Shown piece by piece: positions 45,748 to 54,684 of a stretch of 64,000 nt of DNA (its first letter is position 1; each line of letters starts with the position of its first letter). Origin of the DNA: Moraxella nasibovis. Lineage in GTDB: Bacteria > Pseudomonadota > Gammaproteobacteria > Pseudomonadales > Moraxellaceae. The position numbers and the translations under genes were made by a program. Location of the stretch: assembly GCF_029581575.1 (NCBI RefSeq), contig NZ_CP089975.1, positions 1,178,001 through 1,242,000 on the forward strand, written 5' to 3'. The notes under the pieces are model-generated. The model was given only the letters and a program-made list of their open reading frames with translations, made no database searches and was not told the DNA's origin.

Positions 45748-45771
45748 CCGACAAGCAGTAACACTTGTCGG
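45748..45771 (-). terminator. Terminator after the second bacterioferritin gene
   Basis: Stem CCGACAAG / CTTGTCGG with an eight-base loop, followed by a T-rich stretch on the minus strand, 19 bases beyond the stop at 45790. Confidence 0.75.
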
Positions 45772-45789
45772 CGTTTGGCAATCATCGTA

Positions 45790-46266
45790 TTATTCATCGC
45801 CCACTTGCGATTGAATGTAGTTTTGAATGCCGATGGATTCGATTTTTTCTTGCTGAGTTTCTAGCCAGTCAATGTACTCTTCGTTGCCGTCTTTGAGCTT
45901 GGTCAAAATTTCACGAGAGACAAAATCTCGCTTTTGTTCGCACAAAGCAATGGCATCGAGCAAGACATCGTGCTTGCGCTCCTCTAGTTTTAGGTCGCAA
46001 GACAAAATCTCCTCTACGGTTTCACCAATCAACAGCTTGCCCAACTCTTGTAGATTTGGCAAGCCTTCAAGCAGCAAAATACGCTCAATCAGCTCATCAG
46101 ACCATTTCATCTCTTGGATAGACTGCTTATAAAATGCGTCATTGAGCTCTTCGACGCCCCAGTTTTTGACAATGCGTGCGTGCAAAAAATATTGGTTGAT
46201 GGCAATCAATGACTGACCAAGTACGGCGTTTAACGCACGGATGACTTCTTTATCGCCTTTCATCAT
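45790..46266 (-). CDS. bfr: Bacterioferritin, heme-binding type subunit
   Basis: 158 residues aligning end to end with E. coli Bfr (MKGD...VI..LN.VLG opening, [41 protein letters not shown] end). The heme ligand Met52 is kept in QEMKW. By my alignment, ferroxidase residues are lost: Glu18 is Ser, His54 is Trp, Glu94 is Asp and His130 is Tyr. This subunit should bind heme but not oxidise iron on its own. It lies 33 bases after the other bfr gene, which has the opposite pattern, so the two probably form mixed 24-mers as in Neisseria. Confidence 0.93.
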   Translation of the reverse strand: MMKGDKEVIRALNAVLGQSLIAINQYFLHARIVKNWGVEELNDAFYKQSIQEMKWSDELIERILLLEGLPNLQELGKLLIGETVEEILSCDLKLEERKHDVLLDAIALCEQKRDFVSREILTKLKDGNEEYIDWLETQQEKIESIGIQNYIQSQVGDE

Positions 46267-46299
46267 TTATCCCCTTAATTATTCAGATTGACCATCAGA

Positions 46300-46794
46300 T
46301 CAGTGAGCAGCGCCGACCATATTTGGCTCGGCAGTTTGACTTTGTAGGTAGTTTTGCAGACCCATCAAGTCAATCAGGCGAAGCTGTTTTTCTAGCCAAT
46401 GAGCGTGGTCTTGCTCGGTATCTTCTAGCTGGCTAACCAGCATATCACGAGTGACATAGTCACGCTCTGCTTCGCACAAAGCAATGCCTTCTTTAAGGTG
46501 TTCTTGTACCGCATATTCTAGGTCAAGATCGCTTTTTAGCATGGCTGGCACATCAGCGCCGATGTTGATCTCGCCCACTTGCATGTTTGGCGTACCGCCC
46601 AGCATGATGATGCGGTTGATGATTAGGCGTGCGTGCAGCGTTTCGTCTTCCATCTCATGATAGATGCGGTCGTGCAATTTGCCCAGCTCCCACTCAGCGT
46701 ACATTTGTGAGTGAATGAAATACTGATCACGCGCGCCAAGCTCACCTGCCAGTAGGAAATTTAGATAATCAATGACTTTTTGAGATGATTTCAT
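46300..46794 (-). CDS. bfr: Bacterioferritin, ferroxidase-type subunit
   Basis: About 164 residues. All diiron ferroxidase positions are kept by alignment with E. coli Bfr: Glu18 (GEL), Tyr25 (QYF), Glu51 and His54 (DETLH), Glu94 (LKEGI), Glu127 and His130. The heme ligand Met52 is replaced by Thr. It should therefore oxidise and store iron, leaving heme-mediated reduction to the partner subunit encoded next. The ATG at 46794 (MKSSQKVIDYLN) has GGAG six bases upstream; the longer frame adds 16 unrelated residues. First gene of the bfr pair. Confidence 0.93.
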   Translation of the reverse strand: MKSSQKVIDYLNFLLAGELGARDQYFIHSQMYAEWELGKLHDRIYHEMEDETLHARLIINRIIMLGGTPNMQVGEINIGADVPAMLKSDLDLEYAVQEHLKEGIALCEAERDYVTRDMLVSQLEDTEQDHAHWLEKQLRLIDLMGLQNYLQSQTAEPNMVGAAH

Positions 46795-47140
46795 GGACAG
46801 CTCCAACTTTGTGTAAAAATGACGATTGGCAAACTTCACCAATCCAGATGGAGATATATTAACACAAAAACGACAAAAGTCACGGCAAGTTTTGTATCGC
46901 TAACGAACTGATAACGAAATGCAATCTGCGAATGGGTCTTAAATTGAGAAAAGCTATGAATTAGCGCAAAGGGATTAACAAAAGAAAGTGATTCTTAATC
47001 AATTATATGTAACTAATTGATTTTATTGGTAATTTATATAAAGCAATGGATTGCAAAAGCAAGTATGTATCATTTGCAAGATGATTTTTTAAATTTTTGT
47101 TTGATTAAATTGTTAATCAATATTGATTGACAGCATCAAT

Positions 47141-47157
47141 CAATAAGAATGATTGTC
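47141..47157. promoter_or_regulatory. Fur-like site between bfd and the bfr pair
   Basis: CAATAAGAATGATTGTC resembles a Fur box on either strand (reverse GACAATCATTCTTATTG). It lies about 350 bases upstream of the first bfr start. The 46.8-47.2 kb gap otherwise shows only AT-rich sequence with short TTAATCAAT and ATTGATTGA-type inverted repeats. Confidence 0.4.
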
Positions 47158-47222
47158 AGGTGCGCAAGGTGTGCTGGTAATCAGTAACAATCAAGCAACA
47201 CATCTGATCGTCAAGCAGCCAT

Positions 47223-47417
47223 TTAGCTTGCCATCACATCAATCGCCACAAAGTTGGCTTGATGTTCATCGATCAAATCCTGCACCATCGGCACGCAGCA
47301 GCCACAGCAAGTGCCTACCGACAGGCAATCTTGCAAACCTTTCATGCCGTCTACGCCTTGCTGCAAAGCAGTCTTGATCTGGGTGTCTTTGACATCGTGG
47401 CAGATACATACATACAT
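47223..47417 (-). CDS. bfd: Bacterioferritin-associated ferredoxin
   Basis: A 64-residue 2Fe-2S protein with MYVCICHDV at the start (Cys4, Cys6) and GTCCGCC later (Cys38, Cys41), the BFD-type C-X-C...C-X2-C pattern. Bfd reduces the heme of bacterioferritin and releases stored iron. It lies upstream of the bfr pair on the same strand. In other bacteria bfd is strongly induced by iron starvation, and a Fur-like site lies upstream. Confidence 0.92.
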   Translation of the reverse strand: MYVCICHDVKDTQIKTALQQGVDGMKGLQDCLSVGTCCGCCVPMVQDLIDEHQANFVAIDVMAS

Positions 47418-47498
47418 GACTCATCTCCTGTACACGCTGATTGCATGGCAAAAAACTCGCTATTCATCAATCAGCCGAATTTAGCGCTTACTATAACA

Positions 47499-47516
47499 GC
47501 AATAATTCTTATTTGC
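47499..47516. promoter_or_regulatory. Fur-like site upstream of bfd
   Basis: GCAATAATTCTTATTTGC (reverse GCAAATAAGAATTATTGC) is a near-palindrome with the AATAAGAATTATT core typical of bfd-associated Fur boxes. It lies about 80-100 bases before the bfd start and about 210 bases before sdaA. Confidence 0.5.
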
Positions 47517-47687
47517 AACACTTTTTGAGAATTTTTCTTATTTGATAAGGAAAATAAATAACAATCTGCTTAATGATTAAGAAAACCAAACATTCCTGAG
47601 TAAACCAGTCGGATATGATTCTTGGTGCGGTTTTATTTTTAAAATATCCTTAAATTTTCACCAAGATGATAAAAAAGGTCGATTTTG

Positions 47688-47696
47688 TGGCATAAT
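47688..47696 (+). promoter_or_regulatory. Extended -10 promoter of sdaA
   Basis: TGGCATAAT lies 31 bases before the sdaA start. It is one base from the TGGTATAAT element seen before two other genes in this window. Confidence 0.5.
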
Positions 47697-47726
47697 ACGC
47701 AATAATGAATAACAAAAGGAATGTTC

Positions 47727-49139
47727 ATGATCAGTGTTTTTGATTTATTTAAAATTGGCATCGGTCCATCAAGCTCACACACGGTAGGTCCGATGGTGGC
47801 AGCGAACCGCTTTTTGGCACTGCTTGGCGACAAGGTGCATCAAGTGGTGCGAGTGCGTATTGATTTGTATGGCTCACTGTCCGCCACTGGCAAGGGTCAT
47901 GCCACCGATACGGCGACGATATTGGGCTTGCTTGGGCACACTCCACGCACCATCGACACCACAAAAACCGACGAATACCTAGCACCTGCACTACAAGAAG
48001 GTCGCATGAAGTTGGGCGGTGTGCAAGACATTGAATTTAACTATGATCAAGACATCGTATGGTATGACGAGGTGACTTTGCCTTTTCACCCAAATGGCAT
48101 GACGCTAAACGCCGTGCTTAACGATGGCGAGACGATCAGCCAGACTTATTATTCAGTGGGTGGCGGCTTTGTCATGGATAGCCAAGAAATCAATGCCGAA
48201 GCGACGGCTGATAATACTCATGACTTCCCCTATCCTTTTACGCTGGCGTCTGAATTGTCCGCCATCTGCGAGGCAAAGTCTTTAAACATCGCCGAGCTGA
48301 TGCTAGTCAATGAAACTGCCATTCGCAGCGAAGAGGAAGTCAAAGACTATCTGACCGAAGTCTGGGAGGTCATGCAGGCGTGCGTCACCCAAGGGTGTAA
48401 GACTGACGGTATTTTGCCCGGCGGCTTAAATGTCAAACGCCGTGCCAAAGCCCTGTATGACCAGCTTTCCAAAGAATACGGCAAATCATCAGACGGCGGA
48501 CTGCTTGCGATGGACTGGGTGGATTTGTACGCCCTTGCGGTCAATGAAGAAAATGCCGCTGGTGGTAAAGTCGTCACCGCCCCGACCAACGGTGCGGCAG
48601 GCATCATTCCTGCGGTTTTGCATTATTATCGTGGTTTTATTCCGTCATTTAGCTATCAAGGCGTGCGAGAATTTTTGCTTGTCGCTGGGGCGGTGGGTGC
48701 ACTCATCAAGCAAAATGCATCCATCTCTGGGGCGGAAGTCGGCTGTCAAGGCGAGGTTGGCTCAGCGTGTGCGATGGCAGCGGCAGGTCTGGCTCATGTC
48801 ATGGGTGGTAGTGTGGCGCAGTGCCTAAATGCTGCCGAGATTGGGCTTGAGCATAATTTGGGCTTAACCTGTGATCCGATTGCAGGATTGGTGCAAGTGC
48901 CTTGCATTGAGCGAAATGCGATGGCGTCGGTCAAGGCGATCAACGCTGCCCGTCTTGCCTTGCGTGGCGATGGCTCGCACCATGTGTCGCTGGATAAGGC
49001 GATTTTGACGATGAAAGAGACTGGGCGAGACATGATGGATAAATACAAAGAAACCGCTCGTGGCGGACTTGCCATCTATGCGGACAATCGCATTCCCACA
49101 GCCAGTGTGGGCGTGGTGGTTGGATTTAGCCAGTGCTAG
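47727..49139 (+). CDS. sdaA: L-serine ammonia-lyase, iron-sulfur dependent
   Basis: Deaminates L-serine to pyruvate. 470 residues, the single-chain type with the beta domain first (SVFDLFKIGIGPSSSHTVGPM) and the catalytic alpha domain after about 180. Cysteines in GCQGEVGSACAMAAAGL and CDPIAGLVQVPCIERN hold the 4Fe-4S cluster. AAGGA lies six bases before the ATG at 47727; an upstream in-frame start adds only two residues. The product feeds the pyruvate dehydrogenase complex encoded nearby. Confidence 0.95.
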   Translation: MISVFDLFKIGIGPSSSHTVGPMVAANRFLALLGDKVHQVVRVRIDLYGSLSATGKGHATDTATILGLLGHTPRTIDTTKTDEYLAPALQEGRMKLGGVQDIEFNYDQDIVWYDEVTLPFHPNGMTLNAVLNDGETISQTYYSVGGGFVMDSQEINAEATADNTHDFPYPFTLASELSAICEAKSLNIAELMLVNETAIRSEEEVKDYLTEVWEVMQACVTQGCKTDGILPGGLNVKRRAKALYDQLSKEYGKSSDGGLLAMDWVDLYALAVNEENAAGGKVVTAPTNGAAGIIPAVLHYYRGFIPSFSYQGVREFLLVAGAVGALIKQNASISGAEVGCQGEVGSACAMAAAGLAHVMGGSVAQCLNAAEIGLEHNLGLTCDPIAGLVQVPCIERNAMASVKAINAARLALRGDGSHHVSLDKAILTMKETGRDMMDKYKETARGGLAIYADNRIPTASVGVVVGFSQC

Positions 49140-49185
49140 CATCCTAAAATACGACTTTACATTAAATACAAACACCGCCTTAACA

Positions 49186-49216
49186 AAAAAAGAGCAATAT
49201 TACATTGCTCTTTTTT
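49186..49216. terminator. Bidirectional terminator between sdaA and mqo
   Basis: A 13-base stem AAAAAAGAGCAAT / ATTGCTCTTTTTT around a five-base loop, placed between the converging stop codons. Confidence 0.88.
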
Positions 49217-49240
49217 ATGGCTTATATGCGTCAAGTGCGC

Positions 49241-50950
49241 TTATGCGGCAGGTTTTTGAGTATTTGGCTCAACCACGATCACCGGCTTTTTGGCATCCGG
49301 TGATGGCGTAAACTTCGTCGGTGATGGCACAGTGACTGCGTCTTTTGGCGGAGGCAGCGTGTTGTTCTTTGAGGTATAAACCAAACCCAAAGTACGGCTG
49401 GTCTCGGTACGCACTTGGTCTAGCAGTAACGGATCTTTTGCCAAATCTTGCCCATAAGATGGGATGATTTGCGCCAGTTTGCCATTCCACTTGCCTGCCA
49501 CTTCTTGCGGGAATGCCTTGCTCAGTAGTTCAAGCATCATATAAGGCGAGGTAGAGGCACCTGGAGACGCACCGAGCAGTGCGCTGACAGACGCATCTTC
49601 TGAAACAAAAATCTCTGTACCAAACTGCAATTTGGTCGGCTCATTTGGCAAAGTCTTGATGATTTGCACACGCTGACCGCCTTGCGCCTCTGTCCAGTCT
49701 TCCCATTTGGCATCTGGGTAGTATTTTTGTAGCTCGGCTAGTTTTTGTTGGTCAGACAGCGACACTTGGCTGATCAGATATTTCACCAGATCCAAATTTT
49801 CAAGACCTGATTTTGCCATCGGAATGGCGTTATCTTTGGTGGCTGCTGCCATCAAGTCGGTTTGCGAGCCGTTTTTCAAGAATTTATTAGAATAAGTGGC
49901 AAACGGTCCAAACAGCACATATTTTTTGCCATCGATATAGCGAGTGTCAATATGCGGCACAGACATCGGCGGCGCACCAAGCTCAGCACGACCATAGACT
50001 TTGGCAGTGTGTGCATTGACAATCTCAGGCTTGTCTGTCATCAAGAACAGACCGCCCACAGGGAAACCTGCATAATATTTGCTCTCTGGCAAGCCAGTCA
50101 TTTGTAGCAGTTTGATTGCTGCACCGCCAGCACCGATGAACACATGACGAGCTTTGGTGTGCGTGGTTGTGCCGTCTTTTAAGTTTTTGACACTCACCGT
50201 CCAAGTGTTGTCATCATTACGGCTGATACCAGTAACTTCTGAGCTGACTGACAGCTTGAAGTTTTGGTTTTTGTTCAGGTGATCGACAAGCTGGGTGGTG
50301 ATTGCCCCATAATTGACATCTGTACCAATGTCCATGCGAGTGGCGGCAATCTTTTGAGCCTCATCACGACCTTGCATGACAAGCGGTGCCCAGCTGCCCA
50401 CCACAGCTTTATCTTCGGTATAAACCATGTCGCTAAACAGTGGTGACTGAATCATCGCTTGATGACGGCGTTTTAGAAAATCAACGCTGTCGCCCCACAC
50501 GAAAGCAATGTGCGGCACTGGATTGATGAAAGTGGTTGGCTCGCCCAAAGCGCCTGCTTTGACTTGGTGCGACCAAAATTGCTTAGAGACTTCAAACTGA
50601 GCTGCGATTTTCTCGGCACGCTCAATAGAAATGCTGCCGTCTTTTTCTTCGGCGGTGTAGTTCATTTCCATAAAGCCTGAATGCCCCGTGCCAGCATTGT
50701 TCAGACCATTTGAGCTTTCTTGAGCCACTTGATCTAAGCGCTCATACATACGCACTTGCCAATCTGGCTCAAGTTCGGTCAAATAAGTACCCAGCGTGGC
50801 AGACATGATACCACCGCCGATCAACACGACATCAACCGTCTCGCCATCAGCATTCACCGCTTTTGACGCGACAGGACGATATAAAAAAGCGAGAATGGCG
50901 ACCAAAATGATCGCAAGCAAAATCGCTACCGTAATGAGGATTTTTTTCAT
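49241..50950 (-). CDS. mqo: Malate:quinone oxidoreductase
   Basis: An FAD enzyme oxidising malate to oxaloacetate with transfer of electrons to quinone, in the TCA cycle. 569 residues. An N-terminal membrane anchor ([24 protein letters not shown]) precedes the Rossmann FAD site [18 protein letters not shown], so the enzyme is tethered rather than peripheral. [53 protein letters not shown] and the later block around [15 protein letters not shown] match Mqo. The ATG at 50950 is preferred over a TTG two codons earlier. It provides oxaloacetate for pckG. Confidence 0.95.
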   Translation of the reverse strand: MKKILITVAILLAIILVAILAFLYRPVASKAVNADGETVDVVLIGGGIMSATLGTYLTELEPDWQVRMYERLDQVAQESSNGLNNAGTGHSGFMEMNYTAEEKDGSISIERAEKIAAQFEVSKQFWSHQVKAGALGEPTTFINPVPHIAFVWGDSVDFLKRRHQAMIQSPLFSDMVYTEDKAVVGSWAPLVMQGRDEAQKIAATRMDIGTDVNYGAITTQLVDHLNKNQNFKLSVSSEVTGISRNDDNTWTVSVKNLKDGTTTHTKARHVFIGAGGAAIKLLQMTGLPESKYYAGFPVGGLFLMTDKPEIVNAHTAKVYGRAELGAPPMSVPHIDTRYIDGKKYVLFGPFATYSNKFLKNGSQTDLMAAATKDNAIPMAKSGLENLDLVKYLISQVSLSDQQKLAELQKYYPDAKWEDWTEAQGGQRVQIIKTLPNEPTKLQFGTEIFVSEDASVSALLGASPGASTSPYMMLELLSKAFPQEVAGKWNGKLAQIIPSYGQDLAKDPLLLDQVRTETSRTLGLVYTSKNNTLPPPKDAVTVPSPTKFTPSPDAKKPVIVVEPNTQKPAA

Positions 50951-51013
50951 AAACAAACCTAAATGATGAGTGGCCTTGGTCTCCTAGCCTTCAAGCATCA
51001 GGCAATCTTAGCC

Positions 51014-51045
51014 ACAAAAAAAGACTTGACCTTCTAAGTCAAGTC
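51014..51045 (-). terminator. Terminator after the small lipoprotein gene at 51.2 kb
   Basis: Stem GACTTGAC / GTCAAGTC with a seven-base loop and seven T on the minus strand. It lies upstream of mqo and about 110 bases beyond the 51156 gene. Confidence 0.8.
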
Positions 51046-51155
51046 CATAAACTAAAAAATCAGGGGCGCTATTATAAAGCAAATCTATCAAAAAGTCTTA
51101 ACTTTATTGCCCCATTCTGACGCAATGTGACAAAAATACAACAACCAAAAGCAAA

Positions 51156-51395
51156 TCAGTCGTCTTTTTTGTCTTTTTTGTCTTTTTTGCTGTCGCCTGG
51201 CACCACAGCACGCACCACGGCAGCCGTGCCTTTTGCCACGCCTTTGGTGGTCTTGTAGGCAACTTTGACAGGCGTGGTGACGATTTTATGCACGCAACCT
51301 GTCAGCACCAAGCTGCCTAACAATACCGCAACAATCATGATGTTTTTCTTGGCAAAAGTCGCCAAAATGCGATGAAAACCAGTGATGAAAGTCAT
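51156..51395 (-). CDS. Small lipoprotein with a Lys/Asp-rich tail
   Basis: 79 residues. A signal segment NIMIVAVLLGSLVLTGC ends in lipobox LTGC (Cys34). The mature part is only about 45 residues: VHKIVTTPVKVAYKTTKGVAKGTAAVVRAV, then a tail of KKD repeats. The VHKIVTTPVKV piece resembles a small lipoprotein family annotated in Acinetobacter relatives (NF038104-like, from memory). Function unknown. The start at 51395 supplies basic residues before the hydrophobic segment. Confidence 0.78.
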   Translation of the reverse strand: MTFITGFHRILATFAKKNIMIVAVLLGSLVLTGCVHKIVTTPVKVAYKTTKGVAKGTAAVVRAVVPGDSKKDKKDKKDD

Positions 51396-51444
51396 AAAAA
51401 CCCCAATGAATAAAAAAATAAATCAACAATGGATAACGATGCAA

Positions 51445-52659
51445 TCAGCTGCGATAATCGGCATTGATACTGACATATTCATGCGACAAATCGCAAGTAT
51501 ATACAGTGTCCGTACAGTCGCCCTGCCCCAAGTCAATCAGCACCGTAATTTCAGGGCGACTCATGACCGCCTGCCCCATCTCTTCGGTGTAGCCGTCCGC
51601 CAAACCGCCACGCTGACAAATCAGTACTTCGTCCAAAGACACATTCACTTGCGTCTGATCAATGGCAACGCCAGCATAGCCCACCGCTGCCAAGATGCGC
51701 CCCCAGTTTGGATCAGATGCAAAAAACGCCGTCTTAACCAATGGCGAATGCGCCACCGCATAAGCAACTTTGGTACAGTCTTCGGTAGACTTCCCGCCTT
51801 TGACCGTCACCGTGATGAATTTGCTCGCCCCTTCGCCATCACGCACGATGAGCTGAGCGATGGTCAACATGACTTCTTTGATGGCTTGATACACCGCTTG
51901 ATAATGCGGATGCGTGTCGCTGTCAATCAGCTCGCCCGCCTTGCCAGTGGCGATCAGCGTACAGCAGTCATTGGTAGAAGTATCGCCATCAATGGTGATG
52001 CGGTTGAAACTTTGGTTGGTCAAATCGCTTAGGATGGTTTGTAATAAGCCTTGCTCAATGTGAGCGTCTGTCGCCACAAAGCCAAGCATGGTCGCCATGT
52101 TTGGGCGAATCATGCCTGCGCCTTTACTAATGCCAGTTATCGTATAAGTCGTGCCATCAACGGTGGTCTGGACGCTGTGTCCTTTTGGTGTGGTGTCGGT
52201 AGTCATGATGGCGTGAGCGGCATTTAGCCAGTTATCCGCCTGCAAATCCGCCAAAGCACCGTCCAGCCCTGCAATGATACGCTCGCTGGGCAATGTCTCG
52301 CCAATCACGCCAGTAGAATACGGCAAAACCTGCTCAGTCTTAACGCCTACTTTTTGTGCAAGTGCCTGACAAGTGGCATAGGCTCGATCCAAGCCGTCCT
52401 GCCCTGTGGCGGCATTGGCATTGCCAGTATTGATCAGTAGATGGCGTGGGCTGTCTGCCACAATGTGCTGACGAAGTAGCTGTACAGGGGCGGCAGCAAA
52501 GCCATTTTGGGTGGTGACGACCGCAGTATTCGCCCCTTCGGCAATTTCAAATACCGTCAAATCACGGCGATTTTCGTAGCGGACGGCGGCTTGAGTAATG
52601 CCAATTTTTACGCCATCAATCGGCAACAATGGCACCAAAGTTACATTTCCAACTGGCAT
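51445..52659 (-). CDS. argJ: Glutamate N-acetyltransferase / amino-acid acetyltransferase ArgJ
   Basis: Transfers acetyl from N-acetylornithine to glutamate in the cyclic arginine pathway. The protein cuts itself between Ala189 and Thr190 in NMATMLGF to expose the catalytic threonine. Other conserved parts are [45 protein letters not shown] and [16 protein letters not shown]. 404 residues. AAGGTG precedes the ATG. Whether it also makes N-acetylglutamate from acetyl-CoA cannot be told from sequence. Confidence 0.96.
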   Translation of the reverse strand: MPVGNVTLVPLLPIDGVKIGITQAAVRYENRRDLTVFEIAEGANTAVVTTQNGFAAAPVQLLRQHIVADSPRHLLINTGNANAATGQDGLDRAYATCQALAQKVGVKTEQVLPYSTGVIGETLPSERIIAGLDGALADLQADNWLNAAHAIMTTDTTPKGHSVQTTVDGTTYTITGISKGAGMIRPNMATMLGFVATDAHIEQGLLQTILSDLTNQSFNRITIDGDTSTNDCCTLIATGKAGELIDSDTHPHYQAVYQAIKEVMLTIAQLIVRDGEGASKFITVTVKGGKSTEDCTKVAYAVAHSPLVKTAFFASDPNWGRILAAVGYAGVAIDQTQVNVSLDEVLICQRGGLADGYTEEMGQAVMSRPEITVLIDLGQGDCTDTVYTCDLSHEYVSINADYRS

Positions 52660-53030
52660 AAAGCACCTTTTTTTTTGTCAATTTATCATGACATCTTAAA
52701 ACTCTATCGCTTTAAGATTATTTTTAAAATTTTTTTAGACAGTCTTTACAAAACAGATGCCAGCAGCCATATCGATCACACGCAGGCATCTTTTGGCATA
52801 ATTTACCACAAAACACTCATAAAATAAACGCACAATGAATGAAAAACCACCCAAACCTTCACCACCGCCCATCACAATAAATCAACACAGCCATGACAAT
52901 CAAAATACTTTCATAACTATTTCATAACCATTGGATATATATAGCATGAATAAAATTCATCATTATTGTGATGGCATTTCTTACGCTTTTGTTTTAGTAT
53001 GTGAATTTTTATGAATCCTTTGGTGAATTT

Positions 53031-54284
53031 ATGACTGATTTATCACACATCGGCACAAGCAAAAAGCTAGATTGGAAGGCATTTGGACCCGGTATTTTGA
53101 TGGCATCGGCGGCGATCGGTGGTTCGCACTTGATTTCATCGACGCAAGCAGGCGCACTGTACGGCTGGCAGCTGGCAATCATGATCATTCTTGCCAACCT
53201 GTTCAAATACCCATTTTATCGCTTTGGCACGGAGTATGCGTACAGCACTGGCAACAGCCTAGTTGCAGGCTACGCCAAAAAATCAAGAGTCTATCTGTGG
53301 GTGTTTTTCATTCTGTGCATCATCTCAGGCATCATCAGCACAGGCGCGGTGTCTTTATTGTGCGCCGTGATCTTAGGTCACATGCTGCCATTGGAGATGA
53401 GTACCATGACGCTGTCTGCCATCGTCATGATTTCATCTTGGGTTTTGTTGATCGCAGGTCACTATAAAGCACTGGACAACATCACCAAATGGATCATCGC
53501 AGCCCTTACCATCGCCACCATCATCGCTGTATTCATCGCAGCTGGCAAGCCTTCGGTAGTCACCCCTGACTTCATCGAAGCCTCACCTTGGAATCTGGCA
53601 GCACTTGGCTTTATCATCGCTTTGATGGGGTGGATGCCAGCACCGCTTGAATTTTCGGCCATCACCTCAGTCTGGACCGCCAAAAAAATCAAAACCGACC
53701 ACACCAGCCGCTATCAAGGCATGATTGATTTTAATGTGGGCTACTTGGTGTCAGCCGTGCTGGCGCTGTTCTTTTTGGCGCTTGGCGTGTTCGTACAGTA
53801 TGGCTCAGGACAAGAAATCGCCATGCAAGGCGGTGCTTATGTCGGTCAGCTCATCGAAATGTACACACAGACCATCGGCTCATGGTCAAAGCTGCTTGTG
53901 ACTTTCGTGGCATTCTTGTGTATGTTTGGCACAGTAATCACCTGCATGGACGGCTACGGACGCACCAACGCCGAAAGCCAATCTTTGATCAAATCTGGCA
54001 CCACCGAGTTTACCGAAAACTATGTCAAGCTGTGGACGACTTTTACTGGTGTGTGCGCTTATATCTTGATCGCATTTTTCCTAGGACAAATGGCAGCACT
54101 GCTTAAATTTGCCATGATCAGTGCCTTTGTGACCGCACCGATTTTTGCTTATTTGAACTACTCACTCATCAAATCCGAAGGCCAATTAACCAGCTTTATG
54201 AAATACTTTGCCATCGCAGGCATCATTTTCCTAAGTGGCTTTTCGGTGCTGTTTTTGTTGCAGTTTTTTAAGATCATCGGTTAA
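53031..54284 (+). CDS. Nramp-family divalent metal transporter (divergent)
   Basis: A 417-residue integral inner-membrane protein with about eleven hydrophobic spans. FGPGILMASAAIGGSHLISSTQAGALYGW occupies the place of the Nramp helix-1 DPGN motif, which is not intact here (GPGI), and APLEFSAITSVWTAKK lies in the helix-6 region where Nramps carry MPH. Metal-binding Asp and Met residues are therefore altered, so the substrate may not be Mn or Fe. GGTGA precedes the ATG at 53031; a GTG at 53001 is an alternative. It is divergent from argJ with 371 bases between, where I see AT-rich sequence but no clear element. Confidence 0.82.
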   Translation: MTDLSHIGTSKKLDWKAFGPGILMASAAIGGSHLISSTQAGALYGWQLAIMIILANLFKYPFYRFGTEYAYSTGNSLVAGYAKKSRVYLWVFFILCIISGIISTGAVSLLCAVILGHMLPLEMSTMTLSAIVMISSWVLLIAGHYKALDNITKWIIAALTIATIIAVFIAAGKPSVVTPDFIEASPWNLAALGFIIALMGWMPAPLEFSAITSVWTAKKIKTDHTSRYQGMIDFNVGYLVSAVLALFFLALGVFVQYGSGQEIAMQGGAYVGQLIEMYTQTIGSWSKLLVTFVAFLCMFGTVITCMDGYGRTNAESQSLIKSGTTEFTENYVKLWTTFTGVCAYILIAFFLGQMAALLKFAMISAFVTAPIFAYLNYSLIKSEGQLTSFMKYFAIAGIIFLSGFSVLFLLQFFKIIG

Positions 54285-54315
54285 GCATTCAGTCTTAAAT
54301 GAAAGCTTAAAAATA

Positions 54316-54347
54316 AAAATAAACCTGTCATCTGACAGGTTTATTTT
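54316..54347 (+). terminator. Terminator after the Nramp-family gene
   Basis: A long stem AAAATAAACCTGTCA / TGACAGGTTTATTTT, ending in a T run, 32 bases beyond the stop codon. Confidence 0.88.
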
Positions 54348-54404
54348 TTGGTTTTGAAAATACTCCAACCGAATGGCAAAATTGCTACAAAATCGTACGG
54401 TCAT

Positions 54405-54479
54405 GTAAGGTGGGACTAGCCTGTCGTTTTGATGCAACTTATTGATTTCGTTGGGTTTCGCTCCCAAACCCAACCTTGT
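54405..54479 (-). repeat. Dispersed repeat, copy E, next to the IS110 element
   Basis: In reverse orientation this matches the family: an AGGTTGGGTT-type end, GCGAAACCCAACGAAATCAATAAGTT in the middle, and CCCACCTTAC at the other end. It stops within a few bases of the hairpin-rich IS110 leader. Confidence 0.7.
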
Positions 54480-54480
54480 A

Positions 54481-54684
54481 TCTCACCACCAAGACTAGCT
54501 ATCTTGGTGATGGCATGGTAGATTATACCATCACCCTAAGTTACTTGGTAGTTTCTACCCAACCTGAGTACTTTGATGCTGTCTCGTAGATTAAACCCAA
54601 GTAGCTTTCTTATCATCGTACAATCTGAATGGTATCCAAGCGCTTGATTGATTTTCAATCATGACGCTGAATGAACAAGGCTAG
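54481..54684 (+). ncRNA. Candidate IS110 bridge RNA / left-end non-coding region
   Basis: About 200 non-coding bases before the transposase hold several hairpins: CACCAAGA/TCTTGGTG (54487-54509), the alternative GGTGATGG/CCATCACC (54506-54535) enclosing a 14-base loop, GGTAG/CTACC (54547-54559) inside a larger bulged stem, and TGATTGA/TCAATCA (54645-54661). IS110-group elements are known to encode a bridge RNA in the non-coding end upstream of the recombinase, pairing with target and donor DNA. Only about 75 bases separate the transposase from the next gene, so the RNA should be 5'. Its limits are not established. Confidence 0.5.

Noticed and set aside
51382-52032. 216-codon frame on the plus strand
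   Set aside because: Antisense to argJ; no recognisable domain and unlikely composition.
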